DNA of 64,000 nucleotides from Pseudomonadales bacterium (GTDB lineage: Bacteria; Pseudomonadota; Gammaproteobacteria; Pseudomonadales; Pseudohongiellaceae). Location of the stretch: contig JAJDVS010000066.1 of NCBI GenBank assembly GCA_022825945.1, positions 36,613 to 100,612 of the forward strand, in the 5' to 3' direction. This document shows positions 49,471 through 59,200 of this stretch, piece after piece. Numbering within the stretch: position 1 is the stretch's first letter; every line of letters starts with the position of its first letter. The notes beneath the pieces were generated by a model, which saw only the letters and a list, made by a program, of their open reading frames with translations, ran no database searches and was not told the DNA's origin. A program made the position numbers and the translations under genes.

Positions 49471-50430
49471 TCAGGGGTCCGCCTGTTCGAATTCCGTGAT
49501 GACTTCCTGGGTGCGCCAGCCGGCCATGATGCCGGCCATGCTGTAATTGCCTTCGTGGCAGGCGTATTCGTAGATCGGCCCGGCGGCCCGGCGCATGGGG
49601 AACATGACGGTCCAGGAGTCGGTCCAGGTGGTCGGGTCGCTGATGGTGAATTCGTAGCCCAGGGTGTCGGAGTCGATGAGCCAGAACTTCTCGGTCAGTT
49701 CCATATTGGCGCTGGAATTGCCAAAAGATGTCGCCCTGGCGAAATATCGGGTTTCCACCACCAGGGTGTCGCCGTCCCAATAGCCGATGGAATCGCCTTC
49801 CCAGTCCCGGGGCGTCTCGCGATACCCGCCGGCGCCCATCTTGACGATGCGGGCGTTGTGGACCATTTCGTTGTGGATGACGAAATGATCTCCGGCCTGG
49901 ACAAGCTGCACATTGTTGTTGTAGGCGCTGGGCAGCATGGGCGGGCCGGAGTTGAAACCCATGATGCAGCGTTCCGACAGGGGCCGCGCTTCGATTCCCG
50001 CATTGCGCGCGGCGGCTTCGCGCCGGTCGGCGTTGCGCCGCTCGGCCTGTTCGGTGAGTTTCGGGATGCGCCCGTCGGCTGGATACGTGATCAGCGAAGT
50101 CCGGTTGGAATCGAGGATTTCGCTGCCCCGATCGTACCAGAACTGGTTATAGTCGCCGGTGGTGCTGGTGTCGGTGAAATTGTCCCGGTCGAGCTGTTCC
50201 TGCCGGGCGGCTTCAAAGGCTGCGGCTTCCTCCTCCGTGAGCACTTCCCGGTCGCCGAATTCCAGTGGCCGCTGCAGCGGCGTGATGGTGCGAAAATCCC
50301 AGGTGCCTTGCAGGTCGGGCGTACCATCGGCAAGCCGGGGAAGATCGCTCTGAGCCAGCGTCGGGAGCGTGGCGGCGACTAATAATGAAATGAACAGCAG
50401 GAAGCCGGGGCGGTGCGAACGGCGGAACAT
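49471..50430 (-). CDS. Secreted protein of unknown function (paralog of 55025-56074)
   Basis: Signal peptide; shared motifs LSERCIMGF, HNARIV, IYEYACHEGNYSMAGIMAG. Confidence 0.7.
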   Translation of the reverse strand: MFRRSHRPGFLLFISLLVAATLPTLAQSDLPRLADGTPDLQGTWDFRTITPLQRPLEFGDREVLTEEEAAAFEAARQEQLDRDNFTDTSTTGDYNQFWYDRGSEILDSNRTSLITYPADGRIPKLTEQAERRNADRREAAARNAGIEARPLSERCIMGFNSGPPMLPSAYNNNVQLVQAGDHFVIHNEMVHNARIVKMGAGGYRETPRDWEGDSIGYWDGDTLVVETRYFARATSFGNSSANMELTEKFWLIDSDTLGYEFTISDPTTWTDSWTVMFPMRRAAGPIYEYACHEGNYSMAGIMAGWRTQEVITEFEQADP

Positions 50431-50569
50431 GGCATGCCTCCAGAAATTGGAATCATCGGCCCTCCGCGGAGCATCCCGCGGATGTCCTGTGCGGATACTG
50501 TACACATCGGGCATTGTGGGTACAAATACATTGAACTGGAAATTTTCATTTTGTCGCTCCAGTTTTCCT

Positions 50570-50653
50570 GTCATTCTGCGCGAAGCGAAGCGCAGTCGCA
50601 GAATCCCGAGCAGTGGCCTTGCGATGAGATTCTGCGACTGCGCGCAGAATGAC
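50570..50653. repeat. GTCATTCTGCGCG inverted-repeat element, copy 3
   Basis: gtcattctgcgcgaagcgaagcgcagtcgcagaatccc ... gagattctgcgactgcgcgcagaatgac. Confidence 0.85.
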
Positions 50654-50796
50654 GGGAGAACCCGGCGCGGGGCCATGCCATGCTTGTTGACAACGGGTTG
50701 GATGCAGGTTTAGACTGGCAGCCTTGGCATGTGAAATTGGTGGGAAAATTGCATCGCGATGGTGGCGTGGTCTTCCCTGGTTACCAGGAGAGGGAC

Positions 50797-51057
50797 ATGG
50801 ACGCGATTACTGCCTTGATCAATAGCGGGCAGGCTGTGTTGTGGGTTGCAGGCATCGGCTTTGCGATCCATCTGGTGAAGTGGTACGCCAATGTGAACAG
50901 CGACCGGGAACAGTTTCGTGAGTTCATGACGCGCATTGACAGGAACATCTTGCGCATCGACGGCAACATACGCGATATACTCAGCCGCCTGCCGCCGCCC
51001 CGGGCGCCCCGGAACAAGAGTCCGGATTCCTGGGCCAGGAAACAACAAGGACCATGA
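50797..51057 (+). CDS. Small TM/coiled-coil hypothetical protein
   Basis: MDAITALINSGQAVLWVAGIGFAIHLVKWYANVNSDREQFREFMTRIDRNILRIDGNIRDIL; 4-bp overlap with yciB start. Confidence 0.55.
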   Translation: MDAITALINSGQAVLWVAGIGFAIHLVKWYANVNSDREQFREFMTRIDRNILRIDGNIRDILSRLPPPRAPRNKSPDSWARKQQGP

Positions 51058-51662
51058 AACAGGTAGTGAGTTACCTTCCCCTGCTGGCCTTCTTTCTTGT
51101 CTGGGCCATGGGCGAGAGGCCGGTGAGCATCGCCGGCTTCGAGCACAGCGTGGGCGGTATCTACAGCGCCGCCGAAGTGCTGCTGCTGACTTCGGTGCTC
51201 GTCTACGGCGGGCTGTTTCTGGCCTACAAGCGCCTCGACAAGTTCGAATGGATCACCCTGGCCGCCGTGGTGGTGTTCTGCATTCCCACGTTCCTCCTGC
51301 GCGACGTGAATTTCCTCAAGTGGAAGGCGCCGCTGGTCAACTGGATTTTCGCGGCGATTTTCCTGGGCTCGCGCCATATCGGCGCCAGACCGGCGCTGCA
51401 GCACATGCTCGGCCATGCGGTAAACATGCCGCGGGAGTTGTGGCTCAAGCTCAACAATGTCTGGATCGTGTATTTCGTATTGCTTGGGGCAATCAATCTT
51501 GCAGTGGCTTTCGGCCTCAGCGAAGCGGCGTGGATCCAATTCAAGGTCTTTGGCAATCTGATCATTACCGCAGTCTTCATTTTCGGTCAGATGCCTTTTC
51601 TGGCAAAGCATATGGAAGCGCCGGAACAGGCCGAGGCGGCCACCGGCGGCGAATCCGAATAA
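51054..51662 (+). CDS. yciB: Inner membrane-spanning protein YciB / septation protein A family
   Basis: LPLLAFFLVW...IYSAAEVLLL...FLRDVNFLKWKAPLVNWIFAAIFLGS...MLGHAVNMPRELWLKLNNVWIVYFVLLGAINLAVAF. Confidence 0.9.
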   Translation: MKQVVSYLPLLAFFLVWAMGERPVSIAGFEHSVGGIYSAAEVLLLTSVLVYGGLFLAYKRLDKFEWITLAAVVVFCIPTFLLRDVNFLKWKAPLVNWIFAAIFLGSRHIGARPALQHMLGHAVNMPRELWLKLNNVWIVYFVLLGAINLAVAFGLSEAAWIQFKVFGNLIITAVFIFGQMPFLAKHMEAPEQAEAATGGESE

Positions 51663-51696
51663 CTCGAATCGGAACCGGCGGCAACAAGGAGCCCAT

Positions 51697-51739
51697 GCGA
51701 CAGGAATTTGCGGCTGTGAATTCCTACGGCGCAGGCTCC
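51697..51739 (-). repeat. REP-like repeat, copy overlapping the ppiA 3' end
   Basis: Reverse complement ggagcctgcgccgtaggaattcacagccgcaaattcctgtcgc. Confidence 0.8.
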
Positions 51740-52341
51740 TGGAATTCCGGCGCCGGCTTCAGGTCCGGAAACTCCCGGTCGAGAATCGCGTTCCATTCCG
51801 CAAGCTGCTCCTGCCTGCGGCGAAAGACCGGCGCCGGATCGCCCTCGATAGTTATCGAGTTGATCAGGTCCCTGCGGGCAATCCGCCGCACTACTGCCAG
51901 CCCTTCCACCACCCTGCCGAAAACCGAATGGAGGCCGTCCAGATGCGGTGTGGCCACATGGGTGAGGAAAAACTGGCTGCCATCGGTTCCCGGGCCGGAA
52001 TTGGCCATGGAGAGTATCCCGGGCTGGTTGTGCTTCAGAATCAGTTCACCGGTGAAACGGTAGCCCGGCCCGCCCATGCCGGTGCCGAGCGGGTCGCCGC
52101 CCTGGGCCATGAAATTGCGCTCGACGCGGTGGAAACTGAGGCCATCATAAAAACCGCGCAGGGCGAGATTGGCGAAGTTGGCCACGGTGGTGGGCGCCGC
52201 GCGATGATTCAGTTCGACCCGCATCACGCCCTTGCTGGTATCGATTAGCGCAAACAACCCCTGGGCGGAAGCCACCGCGCTGAATCCGAAGGCGCCGGCG
52301 AGCAGCAGGCCAGCAATGAGATATCCCGGTCTGTTCCACAT
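51724..52341 (-). CDS. ppiA: Periplasmic cyclophilin-type peptidyl-prolyl isomerase
   Basis: LNHRAAPTTVANFANLALRGFYDGLSFHRVERNFMAQGGDPLGTGMGGPGYRF; GTDGSQFFLTHVATPHLDGLHSVFGRV. Confidence 0.92.
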   Translation of the reverse strand: MWNRPGYLIAGLLLAGAFGFSAVASAQGLFALIDTSKGVMRVELNHRAAPTTVANFANLALRGFYDGLSFHRVERNFMAQGGDPLGTGMGGPGYRFTGELILKHNQPGILSMANSGPGTDGSQFFLTHVATPHLDGLHSVFGRVVEGLAVVRRIARRDLINSITIEGDPAPVFRRRQEQLAEWNAILDREFPDLKPAPEFQEPAP

Positions 52342-52346
52342 GGCTT

Positions 52347-53159
52347 TCAGTCCATCTCCAGATCGTATTCCAGGGTCAGGGGCGCGTGATCGGAAAAATT
52401 CTCCCCCGGGTTGGCGATGCCGTCAACAATTTCAGCGGATCGCACGCTTTGCGCGAGACCCGGGGTGATAACCTGCAAATCCAGCCGCCAGCCCACATTC
52501 TTCGCCCTGGCGGCGCCGCGCTGGGACCACCAGGTGTATTGTTCTTCGCTCTGGTTGACCAGGCGGAAGGCGTCGGCGTAGCCCACTTCATCGTAGAGTT
52601 CATCGAGCCAGGCGCGCTCTTCCGGCAGAAAGCCCGAGTTTTTCTGGTTAGAACGCCAGTTTTTCAGATCGATCTCCCGGTGGCAGATGTTCCAGTCGCC
52701 GCAGATGATGTATTCCCGGTCATGGCTTCGCATCTCACGCAGATGGGCCATGAATGCGTCCATGAAGGTGAATTTGCGCTGCTGCCGCTCCTCGCCGGCG
52801 GAGCCTGACGGCAAATACAGCGAAATGACGCTGAGGCCGGCAAAGTCGGCCTGCAGGTAGCGCCCTTCGCTGTCGGCCATGGCAAAGCCAAAACCCCGCC
52901 GCACCGCCAGCGGCTTACGGCGGCTGAAAATCGCGGTGCCGGAATAGCCTTTCTTCTCCGCGTCGAAATAATGGCAATGGAAGCCGGCGGGATGAAAGAC
53001 CGGCTCGCCGGTCTTGTCTTCCAGCGCAATCAGTTGCGATTCCTGGGCCTTGGTTTCCTGCAGGCAGACGAGGTCCACATCCTGCCGCGCAAGCCAGCCG
53101 AAAAAGCCCTTGCGCTCGGCGGCGCGGACGCCGTTGCAGTTGAAAGTCGTGATTCGCAT
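52347..53159 (-). CDS. xthA: Exodeoxyribonuclease III
   Basis: MRITTFNCNGVRAAERKGFFGWL, LVCLQETKAQ, GDWNICHREIDLKNWRSNQKNSGF, NPGENFSDHAPLTLEYD. Confidence 0.92.
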   Translation of the reverse strand: MRITTFNCNGVRAAERKGFFGWLARQDVDLVCLQETKAQESQLIALEDKTGEPVFHPAGFHCHYFDAEKKGYSGTAIFSRRKPLAVRRGFGFAMADSEGRYLQADFAGLSVISLYLPSGSAGEERQQRKFTFMDAFMAHLREMRSHDREYIICGDWNICHREIDLKNWRSNQKNSGFLPEERAWLDELYDEVGYADAFRLVNQSEEQYTWWSQRGAARAKNVGWRLDLQVITPGLAQSVRSAEIVDGIANPGENFSDHAPLTLEYDLEMD

Positions 53160-53174
53160 GGCTGCTCCGAAAAA

Positions 53175-53222
53175 TGTTACCAAAAGCTGAAACAGTGTTA
53201 CCTTTTCCAAATATGTGTTACC
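53175..53222. promoter_or_regulatory. Three direct TGTTACC repeats upstream of xthA
   Basis: tgttacc at 53175-53181, 53196-53202 and 53216-53222; spacing 21 and 20 bp. Confidence 0.6.
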
Positions 53223-53287
53223 ATTCGGAACGTTTTGAGGAAGCATCCAGCATTCTCAGTTTGGGGGACCGATACGGGAGAACAGGA

Positions 53288-53401
53288 ATGCCCTATGTGG
53301 CTCGCCAGCTCCTGCCAGTTCCGGAGTCTGCCGTAGTCAGTTCGGCGCAGGTCGCGGCCGCCCTGGCCTTTCCGGCGCCGATCGCTCTTGCTGCGGTCTG
53401 A
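53288..53401 (+). CDS. Candidate small protein (37 aa) or leader ORF
   Basis: GGGAG Shine-Dalgarno 7 nt before ATG; MPYVARQLLPVPESAVVSSAQVAAALAFPAPIALAAV*; followed by an intrinsic terminator. Confidence 0.45.
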   Translation: MPYVARQLLPVPESAVVSSAQVAAALAFPAPIALAAV

Positions 53402-53447
53402 TTCTCCTCTGGAAGGGCTTTCCTCAAGTCCTTCCTTTTGTCCGTTT

Positions 53448-53477
53448 GCCGGGCCAATCGCGGCCCGGCATTTTTTT
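53448..53477 (+). terminator. Intrinsic terminator
   Basis: gccgggcc-aatcgc-ggcccggc stem-loop followed by a and T7. Confidence 0.88.
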
Positions 53478-53483
53478 GCCCAA

Positions 53484-53990
53484 TCAGGGCTTCCAGATTC
53501 TTTCCGCGAAATTGCAGGGCTTGTGGCCGCTGTCGAGTTGTTCGCGGATGATGTGGTCCCAGCCGGTGCGGCAGGCGCCGGTGGAGCCCGGCAGGCAGAA
53601 TATCGCCGTGCTGTTGGCCAGGCCGCCGAAAGCCCGGGACTGCACGGTGGAAGTACCGATTTCGGTAAATGAAATTTGCCTGAACAATTCGCCGAATCCT
53701 TCGATTTCCACGTCGAACAGTGGTGTGATGGCCTTGCGGGTATTGTCCCGGACAGTGAATCCGGTACCGCCGGTGGTGAGAATGGCCTGGGCTTTCGGGT
53801 CGGCAACGAGATTCGAGATCAGGGCGCGCAACTGGTAGACATCGTCCCTGACGATATGGCGCGAATGCAGGCGGTGCCCCTCTTCCACGAGCCGGTCGGC
53901 AAGGAAGGCGCCGGAAGTGTCGGTCTCCCGGTTGCGGGTATCGGAAACCGTCACCACGGCGATATTCAGTGGAGTTTGCGCCGCCATCAA
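53484..53990 (-). CDS. moaB: Molybdenum cofactor biosynthesis protein B
   Basis: VVTVSDTRNRETDTSGAFLADRL, ILTTGGTGFTVRDNTRKAI, FCLPGSTGACRTGWDHIIREQLD. Confidence 0.93.
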   Translation of the reverse strand: MMAAQTPLNIAVVTVSDTRNRETDTSGAFLADRLVEEGHRLHSRHIVRDDVYQLRALISNLVADPKAQAILTTGGTGFTVRDNTRKAITPLFDVEIEGFGELFRQISFTEIGTSTVQSRAFGGLANSTAIFCLPGSTGACRTGWDHIIREQLDSGHKPCNFAERIWKP

Positions 53991-53992
53991 TC

Positions 53993-55003
53993 CTATCCGC
54001 CGGTCATGTTCATCAGCCGCACCGGCTGGGCATGGTCCTTCTCATAGAAATAATGGCGCTCGGGCTTGAGTTCCATGGCGGCAACCATGGCGTCCTTGAG
54101 GTCTTCGTGACTCCTGCCGGAGTCCCGCAGGATCGCCCGCAGGTCCATGGAGTGCTCATTGCCGAGGCAGAGCAGCAGGCGGCCTTCCACGGTCACTCGC
54201 ACCCGGTTGCAATCGGCGCAGAAATTGTGGGTCACCGGAGAGATGAATCCGATGCGGGATTTTCTGCCGATGACCTGGGCATAGCGCGAAGGCCCGGCAG
54301 TCTTGACCGCGCTGTCGAGCAGCGGATAGCGGCTTTCGATCTGCTCCCGCACCCAGGCGTTGCTGCAGGTAGTGTCTTCCCGGGCATGATCCGAGGCTTC
54401 GCCGAGCGGCATTTCCTCGATAAAGGCGATATCGATGTCGCGCGCAAGGGCGTATTCCACCAGCGGCAACACTTCGTCCTCGTTATAGCCCCGCATGATC
54501 ACCGAGTTGAGTCGCAGGTGGTCAAAGCCCGCATTCACGGCGGCGTCGATTCCGGCAAGCACCCGTTCGAGTCTGCCCACCCGGGAAATGCGGCGGAAGC
54601 GCCCGGCGTCAAGACTGTCGAGGCTGATATTGATGCGGTTCACCCCCGCGGCCCGCAAGGGCCCAGCGTACTTTACAAGCTGATTGCCATTGGTGGTGAG
54701 CAGCAGTTCATCTAGCCCGGGCAACTTGCCGAGGCGTTCGACAAGATGCATCACATTGGAACGCACCAGCGGCTCTCCGCCGGTAAGGCGGATGCGCCGA
54801 ACGCCGAGTTCGGTAAACGCCCGGGCGACGGCATACAGCTCTTCCAGGGTCAGCACCTGATGGCGCGGGACGAACTGCATCTCCTCGGTCATGCAATAGA
54901 CGCAACGGAAATCGCAACGGTCGGTGACCGACAGGCGGATATAGTCCACCCGCCGACCGAACCTGTCGATCAACTCCCGCGTCTTTGCCACTGGCCCGGC
55001 CAT
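53993..55003 (-). CDS. moaA: GTP 3',8-cyclase
   Basis: [36 protein letters not shown] (radical SAM CxxxCxxC); [24 protein letters not shown]. Confidence 0.96.
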   Translation of the reverse strand: MAGPVAKTRELIDRFGRRVDYIRLSVTDRCDFRCVYCMTEEMQFVPRHQVLTLEELYAVARAFTELGVRRIRLTGGEPLVRSNVMHLVERLGKLPGLDELLLTTNGNQLVKYAGPLRAAGVNRINISLDSLDAGRFRRISRVGRLERVLAGIDAAVNAGFDHLRLNSVIMRGYNEDEVLPLVEYALARDIDIAFIEEMPLGEASDHAREDTTCSNAWVREQIESRYPLLDSAVKTAGPSRYAQVIGRKSRIGFISPVTHNFCADCNRVRVTVEGRLLLCLGNEHSMDLRAILRDSGRSHEDLKDAMVAAMELKPERHYFYEKDHAQPVRLMNMTGG

Positions 55004-55024
55004 GGGGTTCGCGTCCGGTCGCTG

Positions 55025-56074
55025 CTATTCTTCCGAACCGGCGCCGAATTCGGCTTCCACTTCCTGGATGCGGGCGCCGGCGAGAATGCCCGCCATGGAG
55101 TAATTGCCCTCGTGGCAGGCGTACTCGTAGAGGTTTCCGTCCATGGCGTGATAACTCAACTCGGCGGTCCAGGGCTGGCTGTAGAGATTGTCGTCCTCCA
55201 CGGTGAAGGTGTAGACGATCTCGGTATCGGAATAACGCTCGAAGCGCTCGATGATGCGCCCGCCCCGAGTGATGGGCACCGAGCTTTCGGACAACTGCAG
55301 CTCGTTGATATTGACGGTCTCCACCACAAGTGCGCCATCCTCGTACCAGCCGCGGGAATCGCCGAACCAGGGCTGGTGCGATGCCGGCCGCAGACTGGCC
55401 CTCGCTTCCCCGGGGGAATCGAACAGGGGAACGATGCGGGCGTCGTGGGCCATTTCCACCGAAATGACCACATAGTCGTCCGTCTGCACGAACTGGTAGC
55501 TGCTGTTGTACAGCGTTCCCATCATGCCGGGGCCGGCGGTATTGCCGAAACCGATCAGGCAGCGCTCGGAAATGGGGATGGCTTCCGGGCCCCGGGCATC
55601 GCCAACTCCGGTCAGGTAGCGGGCGCCGTAACTGGCGCGCTCGAAATCCAGCCGCGGAGTTTCGAGCCTGGGTACGCGTCCGCTGGGCGGGTCAACAATC
55701 AGCGATGTGCGGTACTCCCCCTTGACATAGGCCAGGGTGGAGCCGGGATCAACCCAGAACAGGTTGTAGCCCCGCAGGCCGAAATCGTAGGCCCCTTCCG
55801 GCGGCGCGCCGGTTTCCGGGTCGACTGCCGGACCGGCCTCGATGTTCTCGGCGGATATGCCGGCAATGGCCATCTGCCCGACAATCCGGGCCGCTTCCTC
55901 GGCGCCGACCACGAGCCGGTCGATCCCCTGGGGCCGAGACAGCGGCGTCCGCGAGGCATTGGTCCAGACTCCTTCCAGATCAGGCCTTGCGCCCTCCTGG
56001 GCCAGCGCCGAGCCACCGGAAACCGCCAGGGCCAAAGAGAGGGGAACGGCTGCCAACTTGTTGATCTGTGCCAT
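55025..56074 (-). CDS. Secreted protein of unknown function (paralog of 49471-50430)
   Basis: Signal peptide; ISERCLIGFGNTAGPGMMGTLYNSSYQFVQTDDYVVISVEMAHDARIVPLF; YEYACHEGNYSMAGILAGARIQEVEAEF. Confidence 0.7.
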   Translation of the reverse strand: MAQINKLAAVPLSLALAVSGGSALAQEGARPDLEGVWTNASRTPLSRPQGIDRLVVGAEEAARIVGQMAIAGISAENIEAGPAVDPETGAPPEGAYDFGLRGYNLFWVDPGSTLAYVKGEYRTSLIVDPPSGRVPRLETPRLDFERASYGARYLTGVGDARGPEAIPISERCLIGFGNTAGPGMMGTLYNSSYQFVQTDDYVVISVEMAHDARIVPLFDSPGEARASLRPASHQPWFGDSRGWYEDGALVVETVNINELQLSESSVPITRGGRIIERFERYSDTEIVYTFTVEDDNLYSQPWTAELSYHAMDGNLYEYACHEGNYSMAGILAGARIQEVEAEFGAGSEE

Positions 56075-56250
56075 ATCGGTTTACCTTCTTTGATTCAGCC
56101 ATATGATGTAAACGCTCGATTGTACAACCCTGCCCCACCGGTGTCAGTAGCTGCCGAGTTTTGCGCGCTGGGTGGAGCGTACCGGGAAGAGGAGACTGGG
56201 TTACAATTCGCGGCCCTTGACTCGTTCCGTCCGGTTCACCACGAATTTTC

Positions 56251-59200
56251 ATGCCTGAAGTATTCAATCCTCCGTTGCCTGCCGGCGCGGGACAGGCCAG
56301 CCATTGGCCTTTGCGGCAGGACTCGGCCAACAGTCTGGCGCTGGCCCAGGCGGCCCGGCGCGCCAGGGGGCCGCTGCTGGTGGTCTGTGAAGATACCGAG
56401 GCCACGGACCGGCTGCTGCGCGAATTGCGCTATTTTCTTTCCCGCCATGAAGAACTGCCGGTGCTCAGCCTGCCCGACTGGGAAACCCTGCCCTATGAAA
56501 ACTTTTCGCCGCATCAGGACATCATCTCCCAGCGTCTGGGCGCCCTGCACCGCCTGCCCTCGCTCAGGCGGGGCGTTATTGCGGTACCCGTCACGGGCCT
56601 GATGCTGCGACTGCCGCCCCGGTCCCATGTGGCGGCGAACAGCCTCGGTCTGCGCATCGGCCAGAAACTGCCCATTGGCGAATTGCGTGAGCAACTCATT
56701 ACCGCCGGCTATCACGCGGTGGATACCGTGCTCGACCATGCCGAGTTCGCCGTGCGCGGCTCGGTGGTGGACCTGTTTCCCATGGGCAGCCATGTGCCGG
56801 TCCGTATCGACCTGTTCGATGAGGAAATCGAGTCCTTGCGCAGTTTTGACCCGGAAACCCAGCGCACCCGGGAGCGACTCGAAGAGGTTCGCCTGCTGCC
56901 GGGGCGGGAATTTCCCATGGACGAAGCCGCCGTCAGCGGCTTTCGCGGGCGCTTCCGGGAACGCTTTGACGTGGATCCCATGCGCTGCCCGGTATACCGC
57001 GATGTCAGCGATGGCCTTGCCTCGCCGGGTCTCGAATACTATCTGCCGCTGTTTTTCGATTCGCTGTACAGCCTGTTCGACTATTTGCCGGAATCCACCC
57101 TCGCCGTGCAGATCGGCGACATTCACCAGGCCGGCGAGGAATTCCGCAATGAAGTCGCCAGCCGTTACCGGGACCGGGCCCACGATAGCCTGCGGCCGAT
57201 TCTCGAGCCCGATGAAATCTTCCTGCCGGTAAATGAGGCGCTGGCCGGGCTGAAGCGCTATCCACGCATCCGCATGACGGATTCCGACCGGGACGTGTTC
57301 CACTTGCAGCCCCTGCCCGAGGTGGCCATGAATCCCAGGCTGCCGCGGCCCATGGATGCCCTGGCGGAGTTTCTCGAATCCTGTGAATCCCGGGTGCTGT
57401 TCTGCGCGGAAAGCCCCGGCCGCCGGGAGAATCTGCAGCGACTTCTCGGCCAGATTGACGTGCAGCCCCGCCAGTTCGATCACTGGGAGGAATTCATCGA
57501 AGCCGATGCGAGGACCGGCATCGCCGTGGCGCCCATCGACCGCGGCCTGTGGCTTGCCGGGGAAGGCCTCGTCCTGATCACCGAGGAAATGCTGTTCGGC
57601 GACCGGGTCGCCCAGCGGCGGCGAAGGCGGCCTTCGGAACAGCATCCGGATCTGGTGCTGAAAAACCTGTCGGAACTGCATCTCGACGATGCGGTAGTCC
57701 ACGTGGAGCACGGCGTGGGCAGATATCGCGGTCTCGCCACCATTCTCAGCGACGGCCAGCACGCGGAATTTCTCATCATTGAATACGCCAGGGGTGCGAA
57801 GCTCTATGTTCCGGTGGCCGACCTGCAACTCGTCAGCCGGTACGGCGGCATGGGGGAATCGGGCGAAGATGCCGCGCCGCTGAATGTGCTCGGCACCGAG
57901 CACTGGCAACGCGCCAAGAAAAAGGCGGCGGAGAAAATCCGCGACGCCGCCGCCGAACTGCTGGAAATCCACGCCCGCCGGGAAGCCGGCAAGGGTTTCG
58001 CCTATCGCTGCGATTCCCCGGATTACGACCGTTTCGCCGCCGGCTTTCCCTTTGAGGAAACCGCCGACCAGCAAACCGCCATCGACGCCGTCAAGGCCGA
58101 CCTGTCCTCATCCCGCCCCATGGACCGCCTGGTCTGCGGCGATGTGGGTTTCGGCAAGACCGAAGTCGCCATGCGGGCCGCCTTTTTCGCCGTGAGCAAT
58201 GGCCGGCAGGCCGCGGTGCTGGTTCCCACCACCCTGCTGGCCCAGCAGCATTTCGAAAATTTCCGCGACCGCTTCAGCGACTGGCCGTATACCGTGGAAG
58301 TCCTGTCCCGCTTCAAGACCGCGGCGGAACAGGCGGCGATTCTCCAGCGGGTGAAATCCGGCGGCATCGACATCCTCATCGGCACCCACAGCCTGCTCAC
58401 CGCGAAAATCGACTACAGCAAGCTCGGCCTGCTGATCATCGACGAGGAACACCGTTTTGGCGTGCGGCAGAAGGAAAAGCTGAAATCCCTGCGCGCCAAT
58501 GTGGATATTCTCACCCTCACCGCAACACCGATTCCGCGCACGCTCAACATGGCCCTTGCCGACATGCGCGACCTGTCGCTGATCGTCACGCCGCCCGCCA
58601 GGCGGCTGTCGATCCGCACCTTCGTCCGGGAACACGAATACGCCATCGTCAAGGAGGCCATCAGCCGCGAACTGCTGCGCGGCGGCCAGGTTTTCTACCT
58701 GCACAACGAGGTGCGCAGCATGGAGCGCGCCCTTGAGCGGCTTGCTGAAATCGTGCCCCAGGCGAGGCTTGCCATGGCCCATGGCCAGATGCCCGAGCGC
58801 CAGCTTGAGAAAGTCATGGCGGACTTTTATCACAAGCGCTACAACGTGCTCGTCTGCTCCACCATTATCGAAACCGGCATCGACATTCCCAGCGCCAATA
58901 CCATCATCATCCACCGGGCCGACAAGTTCGGGCTCGCCCAGTTGCATCAGTTGCGGGGCCGGGTGGGACGTTCCCACCACCAGGCCTACGCCTATCTCCT
59001 CATTCCCGACCGGCGCGCCCTCAGGGCCGACGCCCGCAAGCGCATTGAAGCCATCGAGACCGCCACCGAACTCGGCGCCGGCTTCACCCTGGCCTCACAC
59101 GACCTGGAAATCCGCGGCGCCGGCGAATTGCTCGGCGAAGAGCAAAGCGGCCACATGCAGAAAATCGGCTTCACGCTCTACATGGAAATGCTGATGGATG

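Noticed and set aside
50797-51057. Small TM protein before yciB considered as a toxin or holin
   Set aside because: No antitoxin, lysis gene or phage context; one TM plus coiled-coil is not enough to assign a function.
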